Shown: positions 1 through 4,749, numbered from the stretch's first letter. The stretch is DNA of 5,358 nucleotides from Nanobdellota archaeon (GCA_030695605.1 JAUYQE010000040.1:1-5358), one strand, 5' to 3'. Translations and numbers: made by a program. The notes: generated by a model from the letters alone, not told the origin.

Positions 1-47
1 ATTTTAATGAGTTCTTCCCGACCTAATTCTTCAATTTGATATTTCAC
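1..47 (-). CDS. Possible 5' end of a leftward gene (partial)
   Basis: A leftward reading frame is open from position 62 to the left edge and reads like real protein: after DYPSF it gives VKYQIEELGREELIK. A GTG at 47-45 could be the start. A TATA-like TTAAAA (74-69) lies about 25 bp upstream, which would fit the leaderless pattern seen at other genes here. In the same frame a TGA at 65-63 interrupts a further protein-like stretch (YLFVVLGKTLKW then stop), so this could instead be the broken inner part of a longer gene. Only 15-20 residues are visible, no family can be named, and the call is weak. Confidence 0.3.
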   Translation of the reverse strand, partial: MKYQIEELGREELIK

Positions 48-65
48 AAAGGAAGGATAATCTCA

Positions 66-80
66 CCATTTTAAGGTTTT
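66..80. promoter_or_regulatory. TATA-like box between possible divergent starts
   Basis: The AT-rich ATTTTAAGG around 68-76 is the only TATA-like sequence between a possible leftward GTG start at 47 and a rightward ATG at 104. It is about 25 bp from the first and about 31 bp from the second, so one box could serve either direction. The match is loose and both flanking starts are uncertain. Confidence 0.25.
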
Positions 81-103
81 TCCGAGCACTACAAAAAGGT
101 AAC

Positions 104-234
104 ATGGATACTACACAATATAGATTAGCTAAACAAATACAGATAAAGTATTTCCCGCACTCTGGAGCGGCTATCGGTCTTGCCTTACACTTGATGAAAA
201 GACCCAGGAACTGTTCCGCTTAAAAGGAGTCGCT
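104..234 (+). other. Frame-shifted N-terminal segment of the kinase-like gene
   Basis: An ATG at 104, three bases after an AAGGT, opens a frame beginning MDTTQYRLAKQIQIKYF and continuing through the glycine-containing PHSGAAIGLALHL before running into TAA at 221-223. The next frame is open from 133 and carries the protein-like LDEKTQELFRLKGVAL directly into the main reading frame at 235. Joining them near 188-192 (…GLALHL + DEKTQELF…) needs one extra base in the DNA and would give a glycine-loop segment followed by an LKG lysine, the order expected at the start of a kinase-like fold. I read this as one missing base, a true mutation or a sequence error; a programmed -1 shift is possible, but I see no convincing slippery site. 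Confidence 0.45.
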
Positions 235-1086
235 TTGGAACCCAAGCCCTGCTGGAACGAAAAATTTAATGGAGTAGAAGGCGGCCAGTTTCTGCGGAAT
301 GCCCGCTTTGAAAAAATCTATTCTGATCGGTTTAACAGAACCCTCGCCGAAGAAGGCATAGACCCTGTCATGGAATATGTTGGCTGGTACACATTCCCGG
401 ACCGAGTACGAAAGAGAAAACTTGCCACCAGCATCATGCGCGTAAAAGGTGATACCCGCTTGGATGAGCTTTTCACGGTGCTGGAATTTCCGGTTGTGCA
501 TGGTTATCGTAAAATGATAACATGGAATTCTCTAAGAACGATTGCTGACGCGATCGATCTCTTTTGCAAAAAAGCCCGCCCGTTTTATGACGCCTGCGGC
601 TTTATTGTCGGCCAATTGAAACATCTCATGGACAAAAGCTGGCAGACCTGGAGCGATAATCCAGAAAGGACAAACACCCATATTGGAAATGTTGTCGTGT
701 ACGAAAACGAGGGAGGAAATGTTGCCCTGAGTCTCGTTGATTTTGATGCATCGGACGACCTGCGAGATAAGCCAAAATCCGCGCTCCGAGCACAGCAAAA
801 GAAAGAATATGAAACAATCAGAGAGAGTGCTTTATGTTGGCCTGCATGCAGTTATCGGACTATTGGCCCGCTTCATGAAGGAATGTACCCTTGGACTAGA
901 ATACGAGGAAAGTTTGCTGAAGGATTCGCAAAAGGCTACACAGCCCCGCTAAAAAAAGTCAAGAATGTTATTCCTGGAGAGCTGCTGGAAGAGCTTATTG
1001 AGTTCAGTAAAGGGGAAGTAAGAATTGCTGAGAAATATGCTCAAAACAGGTATCTGTCAGCTTACCCAACTACCATAAAACCTTAG
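235..1086 (+). CDS. Kinase-like fold protein, probably missing its N-terminus
   Basis: The frame gives 283 residues from a TTG at 235, with GGAG at 226-229 five bases upstream. The frame is already open from 133 without ATG, GTG or TTG, and the upstream codons look coding, so this start may mark only the remainder of a frameshifted gene. Residues 62-85 (ATSIMRVKGDTRLDEL) resemble the strand-hinge segment of kinase-like folds, and residues 146-172 read TNTHIGN then ALSLVDFDAS, matching the catalytic loop and metal-binding DFD region of aminoglycoside phosphotransferase-type kinases (compare GDLHPGN...DFD). Asn147 occupies the place of the usual catalytic Asp, so activity is doubtful or divergent. 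The C-terminal part (190-283) is mostly predicted helix. No specific family is recognised; kinase-like fold is an inference from short motifs. The gene ends convergently with the HAD gene, sharing 4 bases. Confidence 0.7.
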   Translation: MEPKPCWNEKFNGVEGGQFLRNARFEKIYSDRFNRTLAEEGIDPVMEYVGWYTFPDRVRKRKLATSIMRVKGDTRLDELFTVLEFPVVHGYRKMITWNSLRTIADAIDLFCKKARPFYDACGFIVGQLKHLMDKSWQTWSDNPERTNTHIGNVVVYENEGGNVALSLVDFDASDDLRDKPKSALRAQQKKEYETIRESALCWPACSYRTIGPLHEGMYPWTRIRGKFAEGFAKGYTAPLKKVKNVIPGELLEELIEFSKGEVRIAEKYAQNRYLSAYPTTIKP

Positions 1087-1706
1087 TTAAGAGAAAGAAA
1101 ATACTCCACCACTTCTTTCGGCTTCTCAAAGATCTTCTCCGGCTTGGCTTCCTGCAGCCGCTTTTTATTGTGGTAGCCCCAGGTGACAGCCAGCGTTCGG
1201 ACTCCTGCAGCTTTGCCTTCCAAGACCTCCCCTTTCGTATCACCGATGAAATAGAACGGCGCTTCAGGCGACTGCTCTTTCAGCCGGAACAGCTTCTTTT
1301 TCTTGCTGGTCTCTTTCTCCGCTCCTAAAACGGGAACGTTCGGAAAGCCATGCCGCCGCAAGTATTCTTCAATGACGGAAGAGATGTTAGATGAAATAAT
1401 ATATACTCTTCCCAGTGCCGTCAAGGTTTCCATCATTTTTTTTGCTCCGGGAATGGGCTGAACGGTAACATACCGATCCGGCAAGATATCTTCCAGCTCG
1501 TACAGCAACGGGGGAATCTTTTCTTGGGCCACCCCGCGCTTCTGCAATTCTTCGTAGAAATTCCCATCAAAAAGGGAACGGAATTCTTCTGGCTCAAAGT
1601 GAGGAATTCCCAGTTTCTCGCTGATTTCCGAGAAAGCATGATATGCCACGACAAAAGAGTCAGCCAGAACTCCATCAAAATCCAAAGCAATTATTTTTGT
1701 AATCAT
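1083..1706 (-). CDS. HAD-superfamily phosphatase (phosphoglycolate phosphatase-like)
   Basis: A Rossmann-fold hydrolase that probably dephosphorylates a small metabolite through an aspartyl-phosphate intermediate; the substrate is not identifiable. From the ATG at 1706 it has 207 residues. Motif I is DFDGVLADS (residues 9-17, nucleophile Asp9 and acid/base Asp11), followed by a helical cap (about 22-85). Motif II is in YIISSN (102-107), a Lys-rich motif III region is ETSKKKKLF (132-140), and motif IV is FIGDTKGEV (153-161). Motif IV ends in Glu where Asp is more usual, a conservative change. The AVTWGYH segment near the C-terminus is typical of phosphoglycolate phosphatase-like members. A GTG at 1733 would add nine residues and sits about 27 bp from a TATA-like box, so a leaderless GTG start is a real alternative; ATG is preferred because members usually begin just before motif I. 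Single gene, convergent with its downstream neighbour. Confidence 0.88.
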   Translation of the reverse strand: MITKIIALDFDGVLADSFVVAYHAFSEISEKLGIPHFEPEEFRSLFDGNFYEELQKRGVAQEKIPPLLYELEDILPDRYVTVQPIPGAKKMMETLTALGRVYIISSNISSVIEEYLRRHGFPNVPVLGAEKETSKKKKLFRLKEQSPEAPFYFIGDTKGEVLEGKAAGVRTLAVTWGYHNKKRLQEAKPEKIFEKPKEVVEYFLSLN

Positions 1707-1756
1707 AAACAGTCTCGATTCGCTATTTGACACAGGCGGTGCTCTTTCTGCTTATC

Positions 1757-1764
1757 ATTTTAAA
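1757..1764 (-). promoter_or_regulatory. TATA-like box for the HAD phosphatase gene
   Basis: On the minus strand TTTAAAAT (1764-1757) follows a long T-rich run and is centred about 27 bp upstream of position 1733. Transcription would thus begin close to the GTG at 1733, giving either a leaderless GTG mRNA or a 27-base leader to the ATG at 1706. The box lies directly after the terminator of ftsZ, so promoter and terminator abut. Confidence 0.4.
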
Positions 1765-1832
1765 AAAAAGAAAAAAAAGAAATCTTGCCAGCTTTAGGGG
1801 GTGTTCTCAGAAAGAGAACCGGCAAGATTTCT
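1762..1832 (-). terminator. Terminator of ftsZ: nested hairpin plus T-rich tract
   Basis: Ten bases beyond the ftsZ stop, a perfect 12-bp inverted repeat pairs 1821-1832 (GGCAAGATTTCT) with 1778-1789 (AGAAATCTTGCC). Its loop holds a second perfect 6-bp hairpin, GTTCTC (1803-1808) with GAGAAC (1814-1819). In the direction of ftsZ transcription the stem is followed by a T-rich tract (TTTTTTTTCTTTTTTT, 1778-1762), the form of an intrinsic terminator. Archaeal termination relies mainly on the U-rich tract; the hairpin may stabilise or define the 3' end. Confidence 0.75.
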
Positions 1833-1842
1833 GTAAACAGGC

Positions 1843-2910
1843 TTACACCAGCTCGATGCCCAGTTCCCGGCTGAGGGACTTGGCCCGATCGGTGGATTTC
1901 TTCTGGTCCAGCTTTCCCAGTATCCAGGGCGAGTTCACTCCCGTTATAATGGTCATAACGGTCAGCTTGCCTTTCATCTCCTCGCTCACCCGAGCTCCCC
2001 AGATAACGTTCGCATCATCATCCAAAGATTCGGTAACGAGCTCGCCGATACGGGAAACTTCATCCAAGGTCATGTCCGGCCCGCCCGTGACGTGAATCAG
2101 GGCGCCCGTCGCACCTTCGTAACTAATGTCCAGCAAGGGGTTAGACAACGCGCCTTTGACCGCTTCCTCAACCCGGCTATTGGTATCCGAGCTGCCGACG
2201 CCTATGGCTGCTACGCCGCCATTGGACATGATCGCCTTGACGTCTGCATAGTCCAGATTAACCAGGGAAGGAATGGCAATAGTTTCCACAATCCCTTTGA
2301 TCATCGTTGCTACTAATTCATTGGCTACCGCAAAAGCCTGCTGGATCGGTAAGTTACCCGCAATCTGCACGAGGCGATTGTTGTCAATGACAATGACCGT
2401 ATCCGATACTTGCCGCAATTGCTGCAAGCCAAATTCGGCTTTGTCACATCTGGCCCGCTCAATGTTGAACGGCATCGTTACCGTTCCGATAACAATGGCG
2501 CCCGTATCTTTGGCAACTTGCGCTACCACCGGCGCTGCTCCCGTTCCCGTACCGCCGCCCATGCCCGCGCAGACAAACACCATGTCTGAACTCTTCAGGC
2601 ATTCTTTCAGTTGGGTCAACGATTCTTGGGCTGCTTCTGCTCCTTTGGTCGGGAATCCACCGCATCCCAAGCCGCGCGTGCAGTCTTTTCCGATCAGGAA
2701 CTTATGATCTGCACCCGTTATGCTTAAGTGCTGGTAATCCGTGTTCGTGGCAATGATCTCTGCCCCACGGATGCCTTTCTTGTACAGCCATCCGACCATA
2801 TTGTTGCCCGCTCCGCCCACGCCAATGACTTTAATATTGGCCTGGTGCATTCCGGCAAATTCCTGCTCCGGCGGCAGGCTTTCCAACGCTTTTTCGACGA
2901 AAAAATCCAT
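1843..2910 (-). CDS. ftsZ: Cell division GTPase FtsZ
   Basis: A tubulin-like GTPase that polymerises into the cytokinetic ring at mid-cell. The 355-residue protein is complete. Visible motifs in order: GVGGAGNN (30-37) of the nucleotide site, TNTD (55-58), the tubulin signature GGGTGTGAAP (118-127), TMPFNIERAR (145-154), and the synergy (T7) loop NLDYADVKAIM (218-228), whose Asp220 and Asp223 complete the GTPase site of the next subunit. The C-terminal domain ends with TVMTIITGVNSPWILG (317-332). The tail after it is short and basic-rich and lacks the long linker and conserved peptide of bacterial FtsZ, which favours an archaeal protein. FtsZ1 versus FtsZ2 cannot be settled by eye. The ATG is chosen for the GAGGTGG ribosome binding site six bases upstream. 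The gene stands alone, with its own TATA box, a repeat-rich leader and a strong terminator. Confidence 0.97.
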   Translation of the reverse strand: MDFFVEKALESLPPEQEFAGMHQANIKVIGVGGAGNNMVGWLYKKGIRGAEIIATNTDYQHLSITGADHKFLIGKDCTRGLGCGGFPTKGAEAAQESLTQLKECLKSSDMVFVCAGMGGGTGTGAAPVVAQVAKDTGAIVIGTVTMPFNIERARCDKAEFGLQQLRQVSDTVIVIDNNRLVQIAGNLPIQQAFAVANELVATMIKGIVETIAIPSLVNLDYADVKAIMSNGGVAAIGVGSSDTNSRVEEAVKGALSNPLLDISYEGATGALIHVTGGPDMTLDEVSRIGELVTESLDDDANVIWGARVSEEMKGKLTVMTIITGVNSPWILGKLDQKKSTDRAKSLSRELGIELV

Positions 2911-2916
2911 GTTTTA

Positions 2917-2923
2917 CCACCTC
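2917..2923 (-). promoter_or_regulatory. Ribosome binding site of ftsZ
   Basis: GAGGTGG (2923-2917 on the minus strand) lies six bases before the ATG at 2910 and matches the archaeal anti-Shine-Dalgarno sequence over GAGGTG. It fixes the ftsZ start and contrasts with the apparently leaderless nitroreductase and regulator genes. Confidence 0.8.
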
Positions 2924-2962
2924 TCGTTTTTGATTGTTTTGTTTTTGCGTACACCCCCCGAC

Positions 2963-2994
2963 ATATAGTTTGCAAAATACAAAACTATATATAT
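2963..2994 (-). promoter_or_regulatory. ftsZ promoter: TATA box inside a 9-bp inverted repeat
   Basis: An alternating TATATATAT tract occupies 2986-2994 and is the best TATA box upstream of ftsZ; initiation would fall near 2963, giving a leader of about 50 bases that contains the ribosome binding site. The tract overlaps one arm of a perfect inverted repeat, ATATAGTTT (2963-2971) and AAACTATAT (2982-2990), with a 10-base spacer. The arms are 19 bp apart centre to centre, close to two helical turns, as expected for a dimeric DNA-binding protein. Operator function is inferred. Confidence 0.55.
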
Positions 2995-3017
2995 GAGTGT
3001 AACATTACTACTCCTAG

Positions 3018-3119
3018 AACCAACCAATCGTCATAACCAAACCTAAATCTTTCCGATCAGAACCAAACCGTCGGATTGACCAAACACTTTTCTTGTATAC
3101 GAACCGAACCACCAAAACC
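3018..3119 (-). repeat. Cluster of GGTT-type repeats upstream of ftsZ
   Basis: On the plus strand the units are AACCAACC (3018-3025), AACCAAACC (3035-3043), AACCAAACC (3061-3069), AACCGAACC (3102-3110) and ACCAAAACC (3111-3119), with a partial GACCAAAC at 3078-3085. On the ftsZ sense strand they read GGTTnGGTT. The last two units give GG-tracts separated by TTTT, T and TTC, a possible two-layer quadruplex. One unit (3061-3069) lies in the loop of a 5-bp TCCGA/TCGGA stem (3052-3075). Function unknown; they could be a protein-binding array or an RNA leader element. Confidence 0.5.
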
Positions 3120-3129
3120 TGTTTTTGGT
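3111..3129. repeat. 7-bp perfect hairpin
   Basis: ACCAAAA (3111-3117) and TTTTGGT (3123-3129) are perfect complements around a CCTGT loop. The left arm coincides with the last AACC-type unit. No adjacent T-run makes it a terminator; it may be part of an ftsZ leader if transcription starts from the distal TATTTAAATA. Confidence 0.4.
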
Positions 3130-3142
3130 AATGCCTATGTTC

Positions 3143-3152
3143 TATTTAAATA
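3143..3152. promoter_or_regulatory. Possible distal TATA box
   Basis: TATTTAAATA is a perfect 10-bp palindrome and a reasonable TATA box in either direction. Leftward it would start transcription near 3120 and give ftsZ a leader of about 210 bases covering all the GGTT units. Rightward it would produce RNA antisense to the nitroreductase 3' end. No start codon is placed to favour either. Confidence 0.3.
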
Positions 3153-3227
3153 TTTCTATGCTGGAGTAAACAGATTAGAGGGAGATTAGGAGTATTTTAC
3201 TTGTAAAGATAAGAGAAAGTTGATTAT

Positions 3228-3266
3228 AAGAGATGAGAGAAAACAAGAAAAATAAGCTTATTTTTC
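3228..3266 (-). terminator. Palindrome and T-rich tract at the nitroreductase 3' end
   Basis: A perfect 20-bp palindrome (3247-3266, arms GAAAAATAAG and CTTATTTTTC) spans the stop codon of the nitroreductase gene. In its sense direction it is followed by a pyrimidine-rich tract (TTGTTTTCTCTCATCTC). U-rich 3' ends are the normal archaeal termination signal; the palindrome is AT-rich and may also act for transcripts from the other side. Confidence 0.5.
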
Positions 3267-3890
3267 TGTTGTAATGATATTTTGCGCCATTTCTTTCACG
3301 TTCTGGGCTCGGCGCTCGAGAATTGAGGCAATATCGACCATATATTTCGCAGGATCTTTTGATCTATTACGCCAGGAGCCGAAATAAACGAGATTTTCCA
3401 GAGGGAATTTTGGCGGCTTTTCAGGGGTTTCTGCAGCGTAACCGATGGCCACAATAGCTAAAGGCTGCGCTTCTTCCGGAATGCCACAAGCTGCACGCAC
3501 GTCTTCTTCGCTAAAGGCGCCAACCCAGAGAGAACCGAGCCCTAATGAATGCGCTTCCAGCAGCATATTCTGGGCAGCGGCAGCGCAGTTTTCTATTGTA
3601 TATATACTACCATGCTCGCCATAGTACCGTTCCGCTTTCTCTGCTTCTCCGCAAACCACGATGAGCGCCGCAGCCAATGCGATATCGTGCTGATCGTACG
3701 CCGCTTCAGCAATTTTTTGCTTTTTCTCCGGCTCCATGACCAGAATAAATTTCCAATTTTGCAGGTTTCCGGAGCTGGGCGCATGCCGGGCTGCTTCCAG
3801 AACACGAGAAATTTTTTCCCAGTCGACAAATTGCGGCTGAAAACGCTTCACACTCCGCCGGGAAGTGATGATATCAAGGATATCGCGCAT
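3258..3890 (-). CDS. Nitroreductase-family FMN protein
   Basis: A flavoprotein of the nitroreductase fold, usually a dimer that uses NAD(P)H to reduce nitro compounds, quinones or flavins; the natural substrate is not evident. The 210-residue protein shows the N-terminal FMN-phosphate motif RRSVKRF (11-17), APSSGNLQNWKFI (37-49), the mid-protein helix with NCAAAAQNMLLEAHSLGLGSLW split across 101-122, a WVGAF segment (122-126), and AIVAIGY (145-151) near the C-terminal FMN contacts. A charged tail with RR and K residues (about 171-210) extends beyond the core. The ATG at 3890 is chosen over an in-frame start at 3938 because TATAAATA at 3921-3914 lies inside that longer version and exactly one promoter distance (about 27 bp) from 3890, giving a leaderless mRNA; no ribosome binding site is present. 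It is divergent from the winged-helix regulator, which may control it. Confidence 0.92.
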   Translation of the reverse strand: MRDILDIITSRRSVKRFQPQFVDWEKISRVLEAARHAPSSGNLQNWKFILVMEPEKKQKIAEAAYDQHDIALAAALIVVCGEAEKAERYYGEHGSIYTIENCAAAAQNMLLEAHSLGLGSLWVGAFSEEDVRAACGIPEEAQPLAIVAIGYAAETPEKPPKFPLENLVYFGSWRNRSKDPAKYMVDIASILERRAQNVKEMAQNIITTEK

Positions 3891-3913
3891 GAAAAATGAA
3901 CATTTTTTTGAAG

Positions 3914-3921
3914 TATTTATA
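3914..3921 (-). promoter_or_regulatory. TATA box of the nitroreductase gene
   Basis: TATAAATA on the minus strand (3921-3914) is a near-ideal archaeal TATA box centred about 27 bp upstream of the ATG at 3890, so the predicted transcript begins at or next to the start codon. Confidence 0.75.
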
Positions 3922-3985
3922 CCTAACGCTTTTGCCACAGGCTTCTCTTTTGCTCACGAACCCCAATTTTGAAATTCCATTCTAG

Positions 3986-4006
3986 TTTTGGAAACTGATT
4001 CCAAAA
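3986..4006. promoter_or_regulatory. Operator-like inverted repeat in the divergent promoter
   Basis: TTTTGGAA (3986-3993) and TTCCAAAA (3999-4006) form a perfect 8-bp inverted repeat with a 5-base spacer, a 21-bp dyad. It ends nine bases before the TATA box of the regulator gene and would cover the transcription factor B recognition area. A related sequence, AATTTTGAAATT (3965-3976), precedes it. A dimeric winged-helix protein bound here would repress or autoregulate the rightward gene; an effect on the nitroreductase promoter about 65 bp away is possible. Binding is inferred. Confidence 0.6.
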
Positions 4007-4015
4007 GAGAAAGGA

Positions 4016-4022
4016 TATAAAT
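4016..4022 (+). promoter_or_regulatory. TATA box of the winged-helix regulator gene
   Basis: TATAAAT preceded by purine-rich GAGAAAGGA lies about 25 bp upstream of the ATG at 4044. Transcription is expected to start at the A of the start codon, and no ribosome binding site precedes it. Confidence 0.75.
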
Positions 4023-4043
4023 GAGAACAATTTCTCTCTTCCC

Positions 4044-4568
4044 ATGGGTGATAGAGAACAGCTTCTCACGGCAGTCTTTGATAAAAAAAAGGCAGCCATC
4101 CTTCGGGTTTTGCTCAACGCTGCCGAAGAGCTTTCTTTAAACGAAATTGCCCAACGAACCAAAGTGCCCATGAGTTCCGCCTATCGGATTCTACAGGAAT
4201 TGGCGAAGTCCGGCATCATCGAACGGAAAGAATGGAAGAACAGCAAAGTGTACCGCTGGAAGTCTAGTAAAGAAACGCCTTTGCTGCAGGAATTATTCCA
4301 AGAGGAATTTGACGGCGTGGCTGCCTTCCTGGAATCGATAAAGAATATTCCCGGTGTGCAAAGCATTATTCAGCATGGGGGGAAGAAAAAAGGGAAAGCA
4401 AATATTCTTATCATTGGAGAGGGTGTCAGCAATGCCACCATTGAAGATGCCGGCCGGAAAATCCGGGAGAAAGGCTTTGAGCTGAAATACGTAACTTTAA
4501 CCAAAGACCAATATGAGCAAATGACCAAGATGGGATTGTATTCTGGGGATAAAGAAGTTTTGCTGTAA
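4044..4568 (+). CDS. Winged-helix transcriptional regulator with nucleotidyltransferase-like C-terminal domain
   Basis: A 174-residue cytoplasmic DNA-binding protein. Residues 14-75 form a winged helix-turn-helix of the ArsR/TrmB/IclR general type: helix KKAAILRVLLNAAE, the turn-helix pair LSLNEIAQRTKVPMSSAYRILQEL split across 30-53, and a wing GIIERKEWKNSKVYRWK (57-73). A helical linker (78-101) leads to a C-terminal domain, IPGVQSIIQHGGKKKGKANILIIGEG (102-127) followed by alternating helix and strand, ending MGLYSGDKEVLL. That segment resembles the start of minimal nucleotidyltransferases (GSxxxG then a D-x-D strand), but the catalytic Gly-Ser and both Asp are absent (HGG, KANIL), so it is likely a non-catalytic sensing or dimer domain. 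The gene is probably leaderless and autoregulated through the inverted repeat upstream, and is divergent from the nitroreductase gene. Ligand unknown. Confidence 0.88.
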   Translation: MGDREQLLTAVFDKKKAAILRVLLNAAEELSLNEIAQRTKVPMSSAYRILQELAKSGIIERKEWKNSKVYRWKSSKETPLLQELFQEEFDGVAAFLESIKNIPGVQSIIQHGGKKKGKANILIIGEGVSNATIEDAGRKIREKGFELKYVTLTKDQYEQMTKMGLYSGDKEVLL

Positions 4569-4572
4569 GCTC

Positions 4573-4584
4573 GCTTTTAAAAGC
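4573..4584 (+). promoter_or_regulatory. TATA-like palindrome before the structured block
   Basis: GCTTTTAAAAGC is a perfect 12-bp palindrome starting five bases after the regulator stop codon. Its TTTTAAAA core (4575-4582) is centred about 20-27 bp before the left arm of the large inverted repeat, so it could be a TATA box for a rightward non-coding RNA. It could equally be a minor 3'-end hairpin. Confidence 0.35.
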
Positions 4585-4597
4585 ATAGATGAGGCCT

Positions 4598-4749
4598 GTC
4601 CGATGGCTGGCGGGCCGGCGAGGCTCGCCACCGCTGGCGATGAACCTCGCAGCATATTTCCGGTAATTTTCGAAGGCGGTGGAACGGACCAGAGAATCTT
4701 TCAGGTGGTAATGCTCGCCTCGCCCTCTTGGCCTTGCCAGCCATCGGGC
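4598..4749. ncRNA. GC-rich structured block: candidate non-coding RNA or structured 3' UTR
   Basis: This block lies between the convergent 3' ends of the regulator gene and the 128-residue protein gene, and is about 62% GC by hand count. A perfect 12-bp pair, CCGATGGCTGGC (4600-4611) with GCCAGCCATCGG (4736-4747), extends by a U-G and a G-C pair to 4598/4749. Inside it, GGCC (4613-4616) pairs with GGCC (4730-4733), and GGCGAGGC (4617-4624) pairs perfectly with GCCTCGCC (4717-4724). Then comes a 6-bp hairpin TCGCCA/TGGCGA (4625-4640, loop CCGC), AGCAT (4651-4655) pairs with ATGCT (4711-4715), and TTCC (4658-4661) pairs with GGAA (4681-4684). The hairpin loop CCGC is complementary to GCGG at 4676-4679, a possible pseudoknot. 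Strand is undetermined. It does not match tRNA, 5S, SRP RNA or RNase P core motifs that I can recall. Alternatives are a small inverted-repeat mobile element or a two-way terminator. Confidence 0.5.

Larger units (their letters stand above)
2911..3257. other. Gene-free region between ftsZ and the nitroreductase gene
   Basis: This 347-base stretch has no convincing gene on either strand. From the ftsZ side it holds the ribosome binding site, a TATA box in an inverted repeat, a cluster of AACC-type repeats (3018-3119), a 7-bp hairpin (3111-3129), a symmetrical TATTTAAATA (3143-3152), and a tract from about 3165 to 3257 that is purine-rich on the plus strand, hence pyrimidine-rich in the 3' tail of the nitroreductase transcript. 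Its length and repeats suggest a regulatory leader for ftsZ. Confidence 0.6.

Noticed and set aside
737..952. Second rightward frame inside the kinase-like gene
   Set aside because: It lies entirely within the main frame, which carries the recognisable motifs, and has no start signals of its own.
2273..2707. Rightward open frame antisense to ftsZ
   Set aside because: It is the mirror of a highly conserved GTPase region; its Cys, Thr and Pro richness reflects the complement of Gly and Ala codons.
3018..3119. CRISPR array
   Set aside because: The units are only 8-9 bases, imperfect and unevenly spaced, with no leader and no cas genes.
3891..3938. N-terminal extension of the nitroreductase from an upstream in-frame start
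   Set aside because: The TATA box lies within this extension and the added residues precede the normal start of the fold, so the ATG at 3890 is preferred.
4598..4749. SRP RNA, RNase P RNA, 5S rRNA or C/D box RNA at the structured block
   Set aside because: The SRP helix 8 signature, the RNase P core GAGGAAAGTCC-type motif, 5S conserved segments and a paired C/D box set are all missing, and the length fits none well.
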